A stretch of DNA of 42,510 nt, taken from contig JAGRKZ010000127.1 of NCBI GenBank assembly GCA_020442065.1, positions 1 through 42,510 on the forward strand. Direction: 5' to 3'. Origin of the DNA: Bauldia sp. Lineage in GTDB: Bacteria > Pseudomonadota > Alphaproteobacteria > Rhizobiales > Kaistiaceae. This document shows, one piece after another, positions 23,576-31,845 of the stretch (position 1 is its first letter; each line of letters opens with the position of its first letter). The position numbers and the translations under genes were made by a program. Below the pieces are notes generated by a model, which was given only the letters and a program-made list of their open reading frames with translations, was not told the origin of the DNA and did no database searches.

Positions 23576-24376
23576 CTACACGAAGTCGGCGACGAAGATG
23601 TTGTCGGCGTGCATCTTGAGGTGCTTGTCGAGCGAGGCGAGTTTCACCTGCGCCATCGCGCCGGAGCCGTCCTCGTCCCAATAGAGGGCGCCGGTCTTCT
23701 TGTCGTAGATGACATGGTGGTCGGCCGTCTTGGCCGCCTTGCCGACATGGAAATACGCGTCGTCGAGGTAGCCGACCGGCGTGTTGTCGAAGACGAAAGG
23801 ATAGAGGGCGATGACGTCATGCTTGACGTCGAAGTCCTTGATCGCGTCGGCCGTGGTCGTCAGGTTGTCGTAGAAGACGAAGATGTCGTCGCCTTCGCCA
23901 CCCTTCATCTTGCTCAGTCCGTTGCCGACGAGGATGTCGTCGCTGTCGCCGCCGTCGATCTTCGTCTTCCCCGACGTCATGCCGGCGTCGAGGTAGTCGT
24001 TGCCCGCCTTGCCGAGAATCTTGGTGCTGTTGACGCCCTGGAGGTAGTCGTCGTCGGACGAGCCCTTCAGCTTGGCGGAGCTGGCGAAGAGCTCGAAGAA
24101 GGACTGCGTTCCGGGACCGCCCTGGGCATCGCTGATCGCAGCGGCGACGGCGGCGTAGTCGATCGACGCGCCGGCGGCCTTCATCACCTTGGTCGAGCCG
24201 AAGAACAAGTCGAAGCCCTTCACCGTGCCGCCGGTGATGGCCCCGCCCGCCACGGTGAAGTTGCCGTGGAAGACCATCTTCATGCCGTCGGCCGTCGACA
24301 GTGTGAACGAGTGGGACCCGGGCGCGCCAATCGCGCCATCGATCAGCGTCTGGCTGAGCAGGAAGTAAGGCGGCAT
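23576..24376 (-). CDS. RTX-type calcium-binding protein, paralogue 1
   Basis: A 266-residue protein of the local five-member family. The N-terminal module has HGNFTVAGGAITGGTVKGF and FFGSTKVMKAAG. A short RTX-like centre follows (KILGKAGNDYLDAG, KIDGGDSDDILVG, KMKGGEGDDIFVF, about residues 118-168). The C-terminal block is HHVIYDKKTGALYWDEDGSG and ends in ADNIFVADFV. RTX nonapeptides bind Ca2+ and such proteins usually leave through a type I secretion system using an uncleaved C-terminal signal; no N-terminal signal peptide is seen here. It starts at ATG 24376. No transporter genes are nearby. Confidence 0.8.
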   Translation of the reverse strand: MPPYFLLSQTLIDGAIGAPGSHSFTLSTADGMKMVFHGNFTVAGGAITGGTVKGFDLFFGSTKVMKAAGASIDYAAVAAAISDAQGGPGTQSFFELFASSAKLKGSSDDDYLQGVNSTKILGKAGNDYLDAGMTSGKTKIDGGDSDDILVGNGLSKMKGGEGDDIFVFYDNLTTTADAIKDFDVKHDVIALYPFVFDNTPVGYLDDAYFHVGKAAKTADHHVIYDKKTGALYWDEDGSGAMAQVKLASLDKHLKMHADNIFVADFV

Positions 24377-24494
24377 GAGTGGGGACCGCCCTCGAGAAGG
24401 GTGAGGGACTTTGCCATTGGGTGCTCCGGAAGAGATTTTGAACCGAGCCCGGATGGGCCCGCGGGAGCGCTACCGAATGACGTTGTTTCGCGCA

Positions 24495-24508
24495 GTGACG
24501 GCAATCAC
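24495..24508. promoter_or_regulatory. CRP/FNR-like palindrome GTGA-N6-TCAC
   Basis: GTGACGGCAATCAC in the context GCAGTGA...TCACAGG, the same extended context as at 8548 and 28639. It lies 119 bp upstream of RTX paralogue 1 in the spacer after paralogue 2. It is likely an operator for a CRP/FNR-type or other dimeric regulator; the regulator is not in the window. Confidence 0.5.
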
Positions 24509-24540
24509 AGGTGGTTCGCGCCAGGCGATGGTCAATCACG

Positions 24541-24563
24541 CCGCCGGCCCCACGGGCCGGCGG
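24541..24563 (-). terminator. GC-rich hairpin downstream of RTX paralogue 2
   Basis: Perfect 10-bp inverted repeat CCGCCGGCCC / GGGCCGGCGG with a 3-base loop, 21 bp past the stop of the minus-strand gene 24584-25453. There is no clear T-run after it, so it may be a weak or Rho-assisted terminator or an mRNA-stabilising stem. It separates paralogues 1 and 2 transcriptionally. Confidence 0.55.
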
Positions 24564-24583
24564 TCACTCATGGCACGCCGACC

Positions 24584-25453
24584 TCAGGCGATCCCGAGGC
24601 CGAAGTCGACGTAGAAGTCACCGGCGCCGAGCTTGGTCCCGGGCGTGACCTTCGCGATCTGGAACTGGGCCTCGACGCCGCTGCCGTCGACGTCGATGTA
24701 CACCTTGCCGCTGTCCTTGTCGTAGATCACCACGTGACTAGCCTTGGTGGCTTCGGTCCCCTTGTGAAAGTGCGACTTGTCGAGAAAGCCGGGCGGCAGG
24801 AAGCCGTCCGCGGCCTGGAGGCCGATGAGGTCCTCGCCGGGGACGAAGTCCTTGATCTTGGCGATCGAGGTCGGAGGATCCATCGGATCGAAGAAGAGGC
24901 CGAAGACGTCATCGTCGGGGCCGCCCCAGAGTTTGCTCGGGCCTTCGGCAGCCGCAATCAGGTCGTCCCCGCTGCCGCCCTTTATGACGATTCCATCCGT
25001 GCTTGCGGCGACGAGGACATCGTTGCCGCCGCGACCGATCAGCTTGGTGGCGACGTCGCCCATCGAGTAAAGCGTGTCGTCGAATTCCGAGCCGACGTAC
25101 TTGGTCGGTTGGTCGAGCACCAGCTCATTGAACGGGCTCGAATCGGTCCCGTAGGTCTGCAGCGCGTCGAACAGGGCCGCGGCATCCACGTCGTAGCCGC
25201 TGCCTTCGACCACCTTGGTCGAGCCGGCAAAGACGGTGAACTTGGTCATCGTGCCGCCGGTGACATCGCCGCCCGTAACCGTGAAGTCGCCCTTGAAGAC
25301 GATCTTGTGGCCGTCGGCCGTGGTCAGCGTGATCTTGGACTTGGTGGGTGGCTGCAAGTCACCGTCCAGCGCATATCCCATGTAGTAGTAGAGGGCTGGA
25401 AGAAAGGGGAGGGTGACAGGGCCGCCGACAAAGGTCTGGATCTCAGGGAACAT
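24584..25453 (-). CDS. RTX-type calcium-binding protein, paralogue 2
   Basis: A 289-residue family member, starting MFPEIQTFVGGPVTLPFLP; ATG 25453 has GGAG upstream, while the longer ORF start at 25501 gives a basic leader unlike its relatives. Module motifs: KGDFTVTGGDVTGGTMTKF, VFAGSTKVVEGSG, DQPTKYVGSEFDDTLYS. RTX-like centre: KLIGRGGNDVLVA, VIKGGSGDDLIAA, KLWGGPDDDVFGLF. C-terminal block: HVVIYDKDSGKVYIDVDGSG, ending GAGDFYVDFGLGIA. It is closest in layout to paralogue 3. Confidence 0.8.
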   Translation of the reverse strand: MFPEIQTFVGGPVTLPFLPALYYYMGYALDGDLQPPTKSKITLTTADGHKIVFKGDFTVTGGDVTGGTMTKFTVFAGSTKVVEGSGYDVDAAALFDALQTYGTDSSPFNELVLDQPTKYVGSEFDDTLYSMGDVATKLIGRGGNDVLVAASTDGIVIKGGSGDDLIAAAEGPSKLWGGPDDDVFGLFFDPMDPPTSIAKIKDFVPGEDLIGLQAADGFLPPGFLDKSHFHKGTEATKASHVVIYDKDSGKVYIDVDGSGVEAQFQIAKVTPGTKLGAGDFYVDFGLGIA

Positions 25454-25526
25454 TGCGTCAATCTCCGGAAAGGGGTGCCTGTGCGTCTTCCGCGCCCGCA
25501 AGGGAGCGCGTGGCGACGACGTTCGG

Positions 25527-26378
25527 TCAGGCCGCGATCAGGCTCTGGACGAAGAAGTCGTCGGCGCCGAGCTTGGTGCCCGGGTCGACCTTGGCGAAGG
25601 CGAATTGGGCGCCGGCGCCGTTGCCGTCCGCGTCCAAATAGATCTTGCCGCTCCCCTTGTCGTAGATGACGAGATGTCCCGCCTTGGTCGCTTCGGTGCC
25701 CTTGTGGAACTGCGATTTGTCGAGATAGCCCGGGAGCAGGAGCGGGCTGTCGAGCGCCAGACCGATGACATCCTCCCCGGCATGGAAGTCCTTGATCCGA
25801 TTGAAGGCCGTCATCGGGTCGAGAGGGTCGAGCAGGAACATGAAGCTGTCGTTGCCCTTGTTCCCCACGAACGTGGCGCCGCCCTCGATCGTGGCCATTA
25901 TGTCGTTGCCGTTACCGCCCTTGATGATCGTGCCTTCGCCGAACTCGGCAAAGAGGATGTCATGCCCGGCCTTGCCTAGGATCTTGCTGCCCGCAACCCG
26001 GGTCTGGTACTCGTCGCCCTTGCTCGAGCCGACGAACTTGGTCGGGATGTCGATGACGAGATCGTTGAACGGGTCCTCGTCCACGTTGTAGCCCTGGATC
26101 GCATCGAACAGCGCCGCGCCGTCGACCGAATAGCCATCGCCCTTCATCACCCTGGTCGATCCGGCGAAGGCGGTGAACCCGGTCATCGTGCCGCCGACGA
26201 CGTCGCCACCCACGACCGTGAAGCTGCCCGTGAAGACGACCGTGTAGCCGTCCGTGGTCTCGACCACGATCTGGGTGTTGCTCGCGGTGGCAACGCCTTG
26301 GTCGAGAGCGCGGCCAAACGCGTTCCACGGATCGTCGATCGGCGAGCCCGTGAAGACCTTGAGTTCCGGTAGTGCCAT
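25527..26378 (-). CDS. RTX-type calcium-binding protein, paralogue 3
   Basis: A 283-residue family member starting MALPELKVFTGSPIDDPWNA; ATG 26378 is preceded by a perfect GGAGGAGG ribosome site. Module motifs: TGSFTVVGGDVVGGTMTGF, AFAGSTRVMKGDG, DIPTKFVGSSKGDEYQT. Centre: KILGKAGHDILFA, IIKGGNGNDIMAT, TFVGNKGNDSFMF. Here the acidic RTX positions are partly lost, so calcium binding may be weaker. C-terminal block: HLVIYDKGSGKIYLDADGNG and ADDFFVQSLIAA. It lies 73 bp upstream of paralogue 2 on the same strand. Confidence 0.8.
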   Translation of the reverse strand: MALPELKVFTGSPIDDPWNAFGRALDQGVATASNTQIVVETTDGYTVVFTGSFTVVGGDVVGGTMTGFTAFAGSTRVMKGDGYSVDGAALFDAIQGYNVDEDPFNDLVIDIPTKFVGSSKGDEYQTRVAGSKILGKAGHDILFAEFGEGTIIKGGNGNDIMATIEGGATFVGNKGNDSFMFLLDPLDPMTAFNRIKDFHAGEDVIGLALDSPLLLPGYLDKSQFHKGTEATKAGHLVIYDKGSGKIYLDADGNGAGAQFAFAKVDPGTKLGADDFFVQSLIAA

Positions 26379-26844
26379 TCGAGCCTCCTCCACCGTTTCA
26401 TACCGGGCGGGCCTTGGGCCCGCCGCGGACGGACATGTGATTCCTTGCGGGTCCGAACCGTCAGCCGCTGCGGATCGTCACCTGGCGCGCGAGTATTCTT
26501 GAGCACGAGCCAACTTACAAGCCGATGACAGGATGACAGCGCCGCTCAGTTAAGGCTTTGCGACTGGGCCCGGTGCTCGCCGACCGGTTGCAGCGGTGCG
26601 TGTGGCGCTTTCCCGACCGGGGCGAATTTTGGCCTTGCAAGCCGGACGCGCGGGTCGGCCTGCCGCCGCCTTTCGACCAGCGCATCCAGGCGAGATGACC
26701 GGAAAGCATCCGGCCCATGTTTGTGACATCCGTCACATGCCCGGCATTATACCGTTCTCGCCGAGATAATAGTGCGCTAGCCTCCGCCGGCGGGGTAAGC
26801 GGGTTCCTTCATTCGCCCGTGCGGGCGTCACCTGGAGAACGGCA
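26379..26844. other. 466-bp divergent intergenic region
   Basis: Between RTX paralogue 3 (minus) and the plus-strand RTX protein. It holds a hairpin GGCGGGCC-TTG-GGCCCGCC at 26406-26424 in the leader of paralogue 3, a perfect CRP-like palindrome at 26722-26737, and AT-rich hexamers ATTATA (26746) and GATAAT (26765) that could be -10 elements for the plus-strand gene. No credible ORF was seen in it. Confidence 0.6.
26722..26737. promoter_or_regulatory. CRP-consensus palindrome TGTGA-N6-TCACA
   Basis: TGTGACATCCGTCACA matches both five-base half-sites of the classical CRP consensus exactly. It lies 108 bp upstream of the plus-strand RTX gene at 26845 and about 28 bp before a GATAAT that could be its -10. 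It differs in flanks from the other three palindromes but has the same core and spacing. Confidence 0.55.
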
Positions 26845-27663
26845 ATGGCGCAACTCGACGCACAGCAGAGCGTGAACACCCGGGATCTTCCGGAGCTGGA
26901 ACCGATCGTCGGCGATTTCAAGGACGTGGTCACAGGCGACGGTACTCAGGTCCACGGTCCGAGCGTGATCAACTACAAGTTTGGCAGCACCACGATCGAC
27001 ATGCCAGGCACGTACGGTTTTGCCGGCGCGGTGGTGTTCGAAGGGCCGATAACATCGATAACCGTCGGACGGTCGGGCAGTCCGGCGTACGCCATCACCG
27101 ACTTCGATCTTCGCATCGAAAACCTCTGGGCAGACGCTTCGGACAACGGCAAGCTCGACACCGTTCCCGCCCAGATCTTCAAGGACGCCGACACGCTCAA
27201 CGGCTCACCGTTCGCCGACATCCTCCACGCCTTTGCGGGAAACGACACCGTCAGGGGCGGCGACGGCGACGACGAGATGAACGGCGGGGCCGACGACGAC
27301 GATCTGACCGGCGGCAAGGGCGCAGACTCCCAGACCGGCGGCACCGGTGCGGACAGCTTCATCTTTCTCGCCCTCACGGACTCGACCAAGAAGGCCGCCG
27401 GACGCGACAGCATCCTCGACTTCCATCGCGCCGAGGCCGACCAGATCGACCTCTCCGCGATCGACGCCAAGACAGGCAATGGCAACCAGGACTTCCACTT
27501 CATCAAGAAGCACGACTTCACCGGCCACAAGGGCGAGCTCCGCTACAAGGTGAAGGGCGGGGACGCCTATGTGCAGGGCGACGTCAACGGCGACGGAAAG
27601 GCGGATCTCATGATCGTCGTCGAACACGTCAGCAAGCTGAAGGCGTCCGACTTCGACCTCTGA
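26845..27663 (+). CDS. RTX protein with serralysin-type C-terminus
   Basis: A 272-residue protein on the opposite strand from its RTX neighbours. The N-terminal ~110 residues are unrecognised. About 115-165 are classical RTX repeats (LNGSPFADILHAFAGNDTVR, GGDGDDEMNGGADDDDLTGG, QTGGTGADSFIF). From about 180 comes a serralysin/M10-type C-terminal domain (DSILDFHRAEADQIDLSAID, GELRYKVKGGDAYVQGDVNG, DGKADLMIVVEH), ending in LKASDFDL, the acidic-hydrophobic end typical of type I secretion signals. It lacks any protease motif, so it is a secretion-tail protein without a recognised catalytic part. GGAGAA lies six bases before ATG. It lacks the N-terminal module of the five paralogues. Confidence 0.83.
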   Translation: MAQLDAQQSVNTRDLPELEPIVGDFKDVVTGDGTQVHGPSVINYKFGSTTIDMPGTYGFAGAVVFEGPITSITVGRSGSPAYAITDFDLRIENLWADASDNGKLDTVPAQIFKDADTLNGSPFADILHAFAGNDTVRGGDGDDEMNGGADDDDLTGGKGADSQTGGTGADSFIFLALTDSTKKAAGRDSILDFHRAEADQIDLSAIDAKTGNGNQDFHFIKKHDFTGHKGELRYKVKGGDAYVQGDVNGDGKADLMIVVEHVSKLKASDFDL

Positions 27664-27666
27664 GCG

Positions 27667-27701
27667 CGCAAGTCGGGGAGCAGCGAGCGCGCCGACTTGC
27701 G
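27667..27701. terminator. Stem-loop between convergent RTX genes
   Basis: Perfect 10-bp inverted repeat CGCAAGTCGG / CCGACTTGCG with a 15-base loop, beginning 4 bp after the stop of the 26845 gene and 23 bp before the end of the convergent RTX gene. No T-run is present. It probably serves both genes as a bidirectional terminator or 3'-end stabiliser. Confidence 0.55.
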
Positions 27702-27723
27702 GCGTGCTGCGCCTGTCGCAGCG

Positions 27724-28578
27724 TCAGGCGACGAAATCGACGGTGAAGTGGTGGGCCTTGAGCTTGAGGCCGGAATCGAGCTCGGCGATCTGGATCTTCT
27801 TCGCGCCGCCGCTGCCATCCTCATCGTAGTAGAGGCCGCCGCTGCCCTTCTTGAAGAGGACGTGCTGGTCGGCGGTGTCGGCCTGGCCGCCGACGTGGAA
27901 CGCGGTCTTGGCGAGCGGCCCGGGCGTCAGCGCCTCGAACAGCCCGGCGTCGAGGAAGATCATGTCGTGCTTCACCGAGAAGTCCGCGATGCGGTGGACG
28001 GCGCCGGGCACGTAGCCCTCGACCTTGGCGAAGGCGAAGGTGTAATCGCCCTTGTTGCCGAACAGCCTGTCGGCCTTGCCGCGACCTTCGACCCAGTCGT
28101 CGCCGCCGCCGCCGCGCATCACCTCCTTGCCCGGACCGCCATAGAGGAAGTCGTCGCCGCCCTTGCCGAGGAACTTGCCCTTGTGGTTCGACCCGTACAT
28201 ATGGTCGGTCTCGCCCGTGCCGATCTCCTTGATGTCGCTGAAGAACGTCGAATAGAACTTGAGGTAGTCGCCGGGCTGCATTTCCTTCGCGCCATCGGCC
28301 GCTTCGCGGATGCTGTCGACCGACAGCTTGTACCCCGAGCCCGACAGCACCTTGGTCGTTCCGACATAGACATCGAAGCCGGTGACGGTGCCGCCATGGG
28401 CAACGTCGCCGATCGTGATGAACGTCCCGGTGAACACCACGCGGGCATCGCCGGCGCCCGTGAATTCCCAGGTCATCGCCGTGGCCGGCCCCTCGACGCC
28501 CCGGAGGGCCGCCTGCAGGTCGCTATCCGGGAACGCGTTGGAACCACCGACGAGATGAAGAAGCTCTGCGAGTGCCAT
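27724..28578 (-). CDS. RTX-type calcium-binding protein, paralogue 4
   Basis: A 284-residue family member starting MALAELLHLVGGSNAFPDSD. It is the most divergent of the five in the module (TGTFITIGDVAHGGTVTGF, VYVGTTKVLSGSG). Centre: FLGKGGDDFLYGGPGKEVMR, GGGGDDWVEG, LFGNKGDYTFAF. C-terminal block: HVLFKKGSGGLYYDEDGSGG and AHHFTVDFVA. ATG 28578 has AGGAAC upstream. A CRP-like palindrome lies 61 bp upstream of the start. Confidence 0.8.
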   Translation of the reverse strand: MALAELLHLVGGSNAFPDSDLQAALRGVEGPATAMTWEFTGAGDARVVFTGTFITIGDVAHGGTVTGFDVYVGTTKVLSGSGYKLSVDSIREAADGAKEMQPGDYLKFYSTFFSDIKEIGTGETDHMYGSNHKGKFLGKGGDDFLYGGPGKEVMRGGGGDDWVEGRGKADRLFGNKGDYTFAFAKVEGYVPGAVHRIADFSVKHDMIFLDAGLFEALTPGPLAKTAFHVGGQADTADQHVLFKKGSGGLYYDEDGSGGAKKIQIAELDSGLKLKAHHFTVDFVA

Positions 28579-28638
28579 GCCCGTGTTCCTGAGAGGGCCA
28601 GCGGCTGGCGAAGCTAGTCACGACGGCCCCCGCCCGCA

Positions 28639-28652
28639 GTGATCCCGGTCAC
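28639..28652. promoter_or_regulatory. CRP/FNR-like palindrome GTGA-N6-TCAC
   Basis: GTGATCCCGGTCAC in the context GCAGTGA...TCACAGG, 61 bp upstream of RTX paralogue 4. It has the same orientation and extended flanks as the sites at 8548 and 24495. Confidence 0.5.
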
Positions 28653-28742
28653 AGGGAGGGCAGCGCGCCGGGCGCGTGATCGAGGAAGCCACACCCGCCG
28701 CCGGGCTCGGCCGGTAGCGGGTGCCTGGCCGAGGGCCCTGCC

Positions 28743-29594
28743 TCAGGTCATCAGCATCGGGCCGATGAAGTCGCCGAGAAAATTGTGGGCGGTGAGATCG
28801 AGTCCCTTTTCCAGCTTGGCGATCTTCACCGGGTCATAGGTGCTGCCCGAGCCGTCCTGGTCGTACCAGAGGTTGCCCTTGCTCCGCTGGTAGATGACGA
28901 TCTGGTCTTCCGTCGAGGCGGCATTGCCGATCTTGAACTGGTCCTGGTCGAGGAAACCGGCATTGATGCCGGCGAACGCGGTGATGTCGAGAGCAATCAG
29001 ATCGTCCTTGGCCGAAAGGTCGGTGATCTTGCCGTTGGTAGCAAACCCGAAGGCGAAGACGTCCATGCCGTCTCCACCGGACATCTTGGTGTTGTCGCCG
29101 AGCGATTCGAGCCGGTCGTCACCCTTGCCACCCTTGAGCACCGCATCGAATCCGAGCGTGGCGAGATAGTCGTTGCCCTTGCGACCCGTCGCGACGCATC
29201 CATCGGCGGTCAGGAACATGGAGTCGTCCTGCTCGGAGCCGATGAACTTGGTCGGGATGTCGAGAAGGAGGTCCTCCAGGGGAGCAGAGTCGACGGTCTG
29301 CCAGTCGTTGATCGCATCGATGAGGGCGGTCGCCGAAATCGACAACCCGGTCTCGGTCATCACCTTGGTGCCGGATTCGGAAACCTTGAAGCTTTCGACG
29401 GTGCCGCCCGTCACGGTGTTTCCGGCGACGGTGAAGTCGCCCTTGAAGACGATCTTCACGCCGTAGTCGGTCTGAAACACCAGCTTGGACGAACTCACAC
29501 TCGTGAAGCTGCCGTCGTAGAGGGCGTTGATGAACGTGTAGGTCGGATCGAGAGTCGGAAATCCGTAGAATAACTCCACTACTGGAAGCGCCAT
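28743..29594 (-). CDS. RTX-type calcium-binding protein, paralogue 5
   Basis: A 283-residue family member starting MALPVVELFYGFPTLDPTYT; GAGGAG precedes ATG 29594. Module: KGDFTVAGNTVTGGTVESF, ESGTKVMTETG, DIPTKFIGSEQDDSMFL. Centre: GRKGNDYLATLGFDAV, LKGGKGDDRLESLG, KMSGGDGMDVFAFG. C-terminal block: QIVIYQRSKGNLWYDQDGSG, ending AHNFLGDFIGPMLMT, slightly longer than its relatives. The spacer to paralogue 4 contains one of the CRP-like palindromes. Confidence 0.8.
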   Translation of the reverse strand: MALPVVELFYGFPTLDPTYTFINALYDGSFTSVSSSKLVFQTDYGVKIVFKGDFTVAGNTVTGGTVESFKVSESGTKVMTETGLSISATALIDAINDWQTVDSAPLEDLLLDIPTKFIGSEQDDSMFLTADGCVATGRKGNDYLATLGFDAVLKGGKGDDRLESLGDNTKMSGGDGMDVFAFGFATNGKITDLSAKDDLIALDITAFAGINAGFLDQDQFKIGNAASTEDQIVIYQRSKGNLWYDQDGSGSTYDPVKIAKLEKGLDLTAHNFLGDFIGPMLMT

Positions 29595-29907
29595 GGATCG
29601 AACTCCTCGTGCGACCAGGCCGGCCGCGGGGGCAGGCGGGATCGCCTGCGAAGCAGAGAACTACTTCGCCGTTGCGCGGTTCCTGTCAAATCAAACGAGA
29701 AATGTCCCGCCGAAAGCCGCCGCGCCACACTTGCGCCGCGAACCGCCGGGAATGTTTGATTGCAATCCGTCAAAAAATAGAATGTTTGTTGTCATCCCCA
29801 TTTCCGTGACGGAATGGCTTGAACTATAGTGACGCCGAAGGGCGCGGCAGGCCGGGAGCAGGTCGGCTAGCGGACAAAAAATTGCGGCGCCAGGGAGGAG
29901 CATTTCG
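29595..29907. promoter_or_regulatory. Divergent iolD / RTX upstream region with two palindromes
   Basis: A 313-bp gap, AT-richer than average from 29680 on. It contains GATTGCAATC (perfect palindrome, 29758-29767) and TTCCGTGACGGAA (six-base arms around one base, 29802-29814). The second sits directly before TATAGT at 29825, a possible -10 for iolD. This is a candidate operator for the catabolic genes, perhaps bound by one of the GntR proteins downstream. No ORF here looks real. Confidence 0.45.
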
Positions 29908-31749
29908 ATGAAGACCGTTCGCCTGACCATGGCGCAAGCCCTGGTGCGTTACCTCACTGCCCAGAAGATCGTGATCGACCGGAAGGTGGCGCCGCTCTTC
30001 CCGGGTGTCTTTGCCATCTTCGGCCACGGCAACGTGACCTGCCTCGGCGAGGCGCTCGAGCCGGTTCGCGACGTCATGCCGACCTGGCGCGGCCAGAACG
30101 AGCAGTCGATGGCCCTCGCGGCGATCGGCTACAACAAGGCGATGAAGCGCCGGCAGATCATGATCGCGCTGGCCTCGATCGGTCCCGGTTCGACCAACAT
30201 GATCACGGCCGCCGCCGTCGCCATGGCCAACCGCCTGCCGCTGCTCCTCCTCGGCGGCGACACCTTCGCCAACCGCGCGCCCGATCCGGTGCTGCAGCAG
30301 ATCGAGCAGTTCGGCGATCCGACCCTGACCGTCAACGACTGCTTCAAGCCGGTCGTGCGCTATTGGGACCGGATCACCCGGCCCGAGCAAATCATCAACT
30401 CGCTACCCCAGGCCGTGGCGACCATGCTCGATCCCGCGACCTGCGGCCCGGCCTTCATCGGTCTTGCCCAGGACGCGCAGGCCGAAGCCTACGACTACCC
30501 GGTCGCGTTCTTCGAGGAGACGGTGCACCGCATCCCGCGCGCTCGCCCGGACGCGGACGCGCTCCGCGAGGCGGCGAAGCTCCTGCGCAAGGCGAAGAAG
30601 CCGCTCATCGTCGCCGGCGGCGGCGTCCACTGGTCGCTCGCCAACGAGGCCGTCGCCGCGTTTGCGCAGAAGCACAACGTGCCGGTCGCCGAGACCATCA
30701 ACGGTCGCACCGCGCTCGTCCACGACCACCCGATGAATGTCGGCCCGATCGGCATCAACGGCTCGACCTCGGCCAATAACCTTGCCAGGGACGCGGACGT
30801 CGTCCTCGCCATCGGCACCCGGCTCCAGGACTTCGTCACCGCCTCGTGGACGGTGTTCGGCGAGGACACCCGCATCATCGGTCTCAACGCCGCCCGTTTC
30901 GATGCGGTCAAGCATCGCTCGCTTGCCGTCGTCGGCGATGCCCTGGTCGGCGTCGAGGAGTTGTCCGATGCGCTCACGGACTGGCGCGGACCTGACAGTT
31001 GGTCCAAGCGTGGCGTCAAGGAATATGCGGCCTGGAACGCCCTGATCGAGAAGAACTCCGGCCCGACCAATGCCGAGGTGCCGAGCTACGCCCAGGTGGT
31101 CGGCGCCATCAACCGCATCTGCGATCCGACCGACCTCGCGCTCACCGCCGCCGGCGGTCTGCCGGGCGAACTCTGCCAGAACTGGCGGGCTAAGACCGTC
31201 GGCACCTTCGACTGCGAGTTCGGCTATTCGTGCATGGGCTACGAGATCGCCGGTGCCTGGGGGCAGAAGATGGCCCAGCCCGGGCGCGACATCATCGCCA
31301 TGGTCGGCGACGGCTCGTACCTGATGATGAACTCGGACATCTATTCGACCGTGCTCACCGGCCACAAGCTGATCGTGGTGGTGATGGACAATGGCGGTTT
31401 CGCCGTCATCAACCGGCTCCAGAACGCCAAGGGGTCGAAGTCCTTCAACAACCTCATCGCCGACAGCAAGATCGAGGAATTCGTCCCGGTCGACTTCGCC
31501 CAGCACGCGGCGTCGATGGGCGCCCATGCCGAGACCGTGCATTCGATCGGCGATCTCGAGCAGGCCTTCGCCCGCGCCAAGAAGGCGGACCGCACCGCCG
31601 TCATCGTCATCAAGGTCCAGTCGCACCAGTGGACCCCCGGTGACCAGTGGTGGGAGGTCGGCGTGCCCGAGGTCTCGACCCGGAAGGAAGTCCGCGCCGC
31701 CCGCGCCGACTTTGAGAAGGGCAAGGCCAAGCAGCGTATCGGCGTCTAG
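29908..31749 (+). CDS. iolD: 3D-(3,5/4)-trihydroxycyclohexane-1,2-dione hydrolase (IolD)
   Basis: A 613-residue ThDP-dependent enzyme that opens the ring of 3D-trihydroxycyclohexane-1,2-dione to 5-deoxyglucuronate in myo-inositol breakdown. Family sequence is clear throughout: VRLTMAQALVRYLTAQ at the start, PLFPGVFAIFGHGNV, TWRGQNEQSMALAAIGY with the ThDP-activating Glu, ASIGPGSTNMITAA, and the C-terminal ThDP/Mg site AMVGDGSYLMMNSDIYSTVL. Length fits the family. A strong ribosome site (GGGAGGAG) precedes ATG 29908. iolE follows 96 bp later, but iolB, iolC and a clear iolA are not in the window. Confidence 0.94.
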   Translation: MKTVRLTMAQALVRYLTAQKIVIDRKVAPLFPGVFAIFGHGNVTCLGEALEPVRDVMPTWRGQNEQSMALAAIGYNKAMKRRQIMIALASIGPGSTNMITAAAVAMANRLPLLLLGGDTFANRAPDPVLQQIEQFGDPTLTVNDCFKPVVRYWDRITRPEQIINSLPQAVATMLDPATCGPAFIGLAQDAQAEAYDYPVAFFEETVHRIPRARPDADALREAAKLLRKAKKPLIVAGGGVHWSLANEAVAAFAQKHNVPVAETINGRTALVHDHPMNVGPIGINGSTSANNLARDADVVLAIGTRLQDFVTASWTVFGEDTRIIGLNAARFDAVKHRSLAVVGDALVGVEELSDALTDWRGPDSWSKRGVKEYAAWNALIEKNSGPTNAEVPSYAQVVGAINRICDPTDLALTAAGGLPGELCQNWRAKTVGTFDCEFGYSCMGYEIAGAWGQKMAQPGRDIIAMVGDGSYLMMNSDIYSTVLTGHKLIVVVMDNGGFAVINRLQNAKGSKSFNNLIADSKIEEFVPVDFAQHAASMGAHAETVHSIGDLEQAFARAKKADRTAVIVIKVQSHQWTPGDQWWEVGVPEVSTRKEVRAARADFEKGKAKQRIGV

Positions 31750-31845
31750 TCGCACCCGGCCGCGGGCGGAGGCGCGGGGCAGTTTTCGCCCGCGCTCCCG
31801 CCGAAGGCGCACACCATCCAACCTCCAGACGGAGAACCGAACCCC

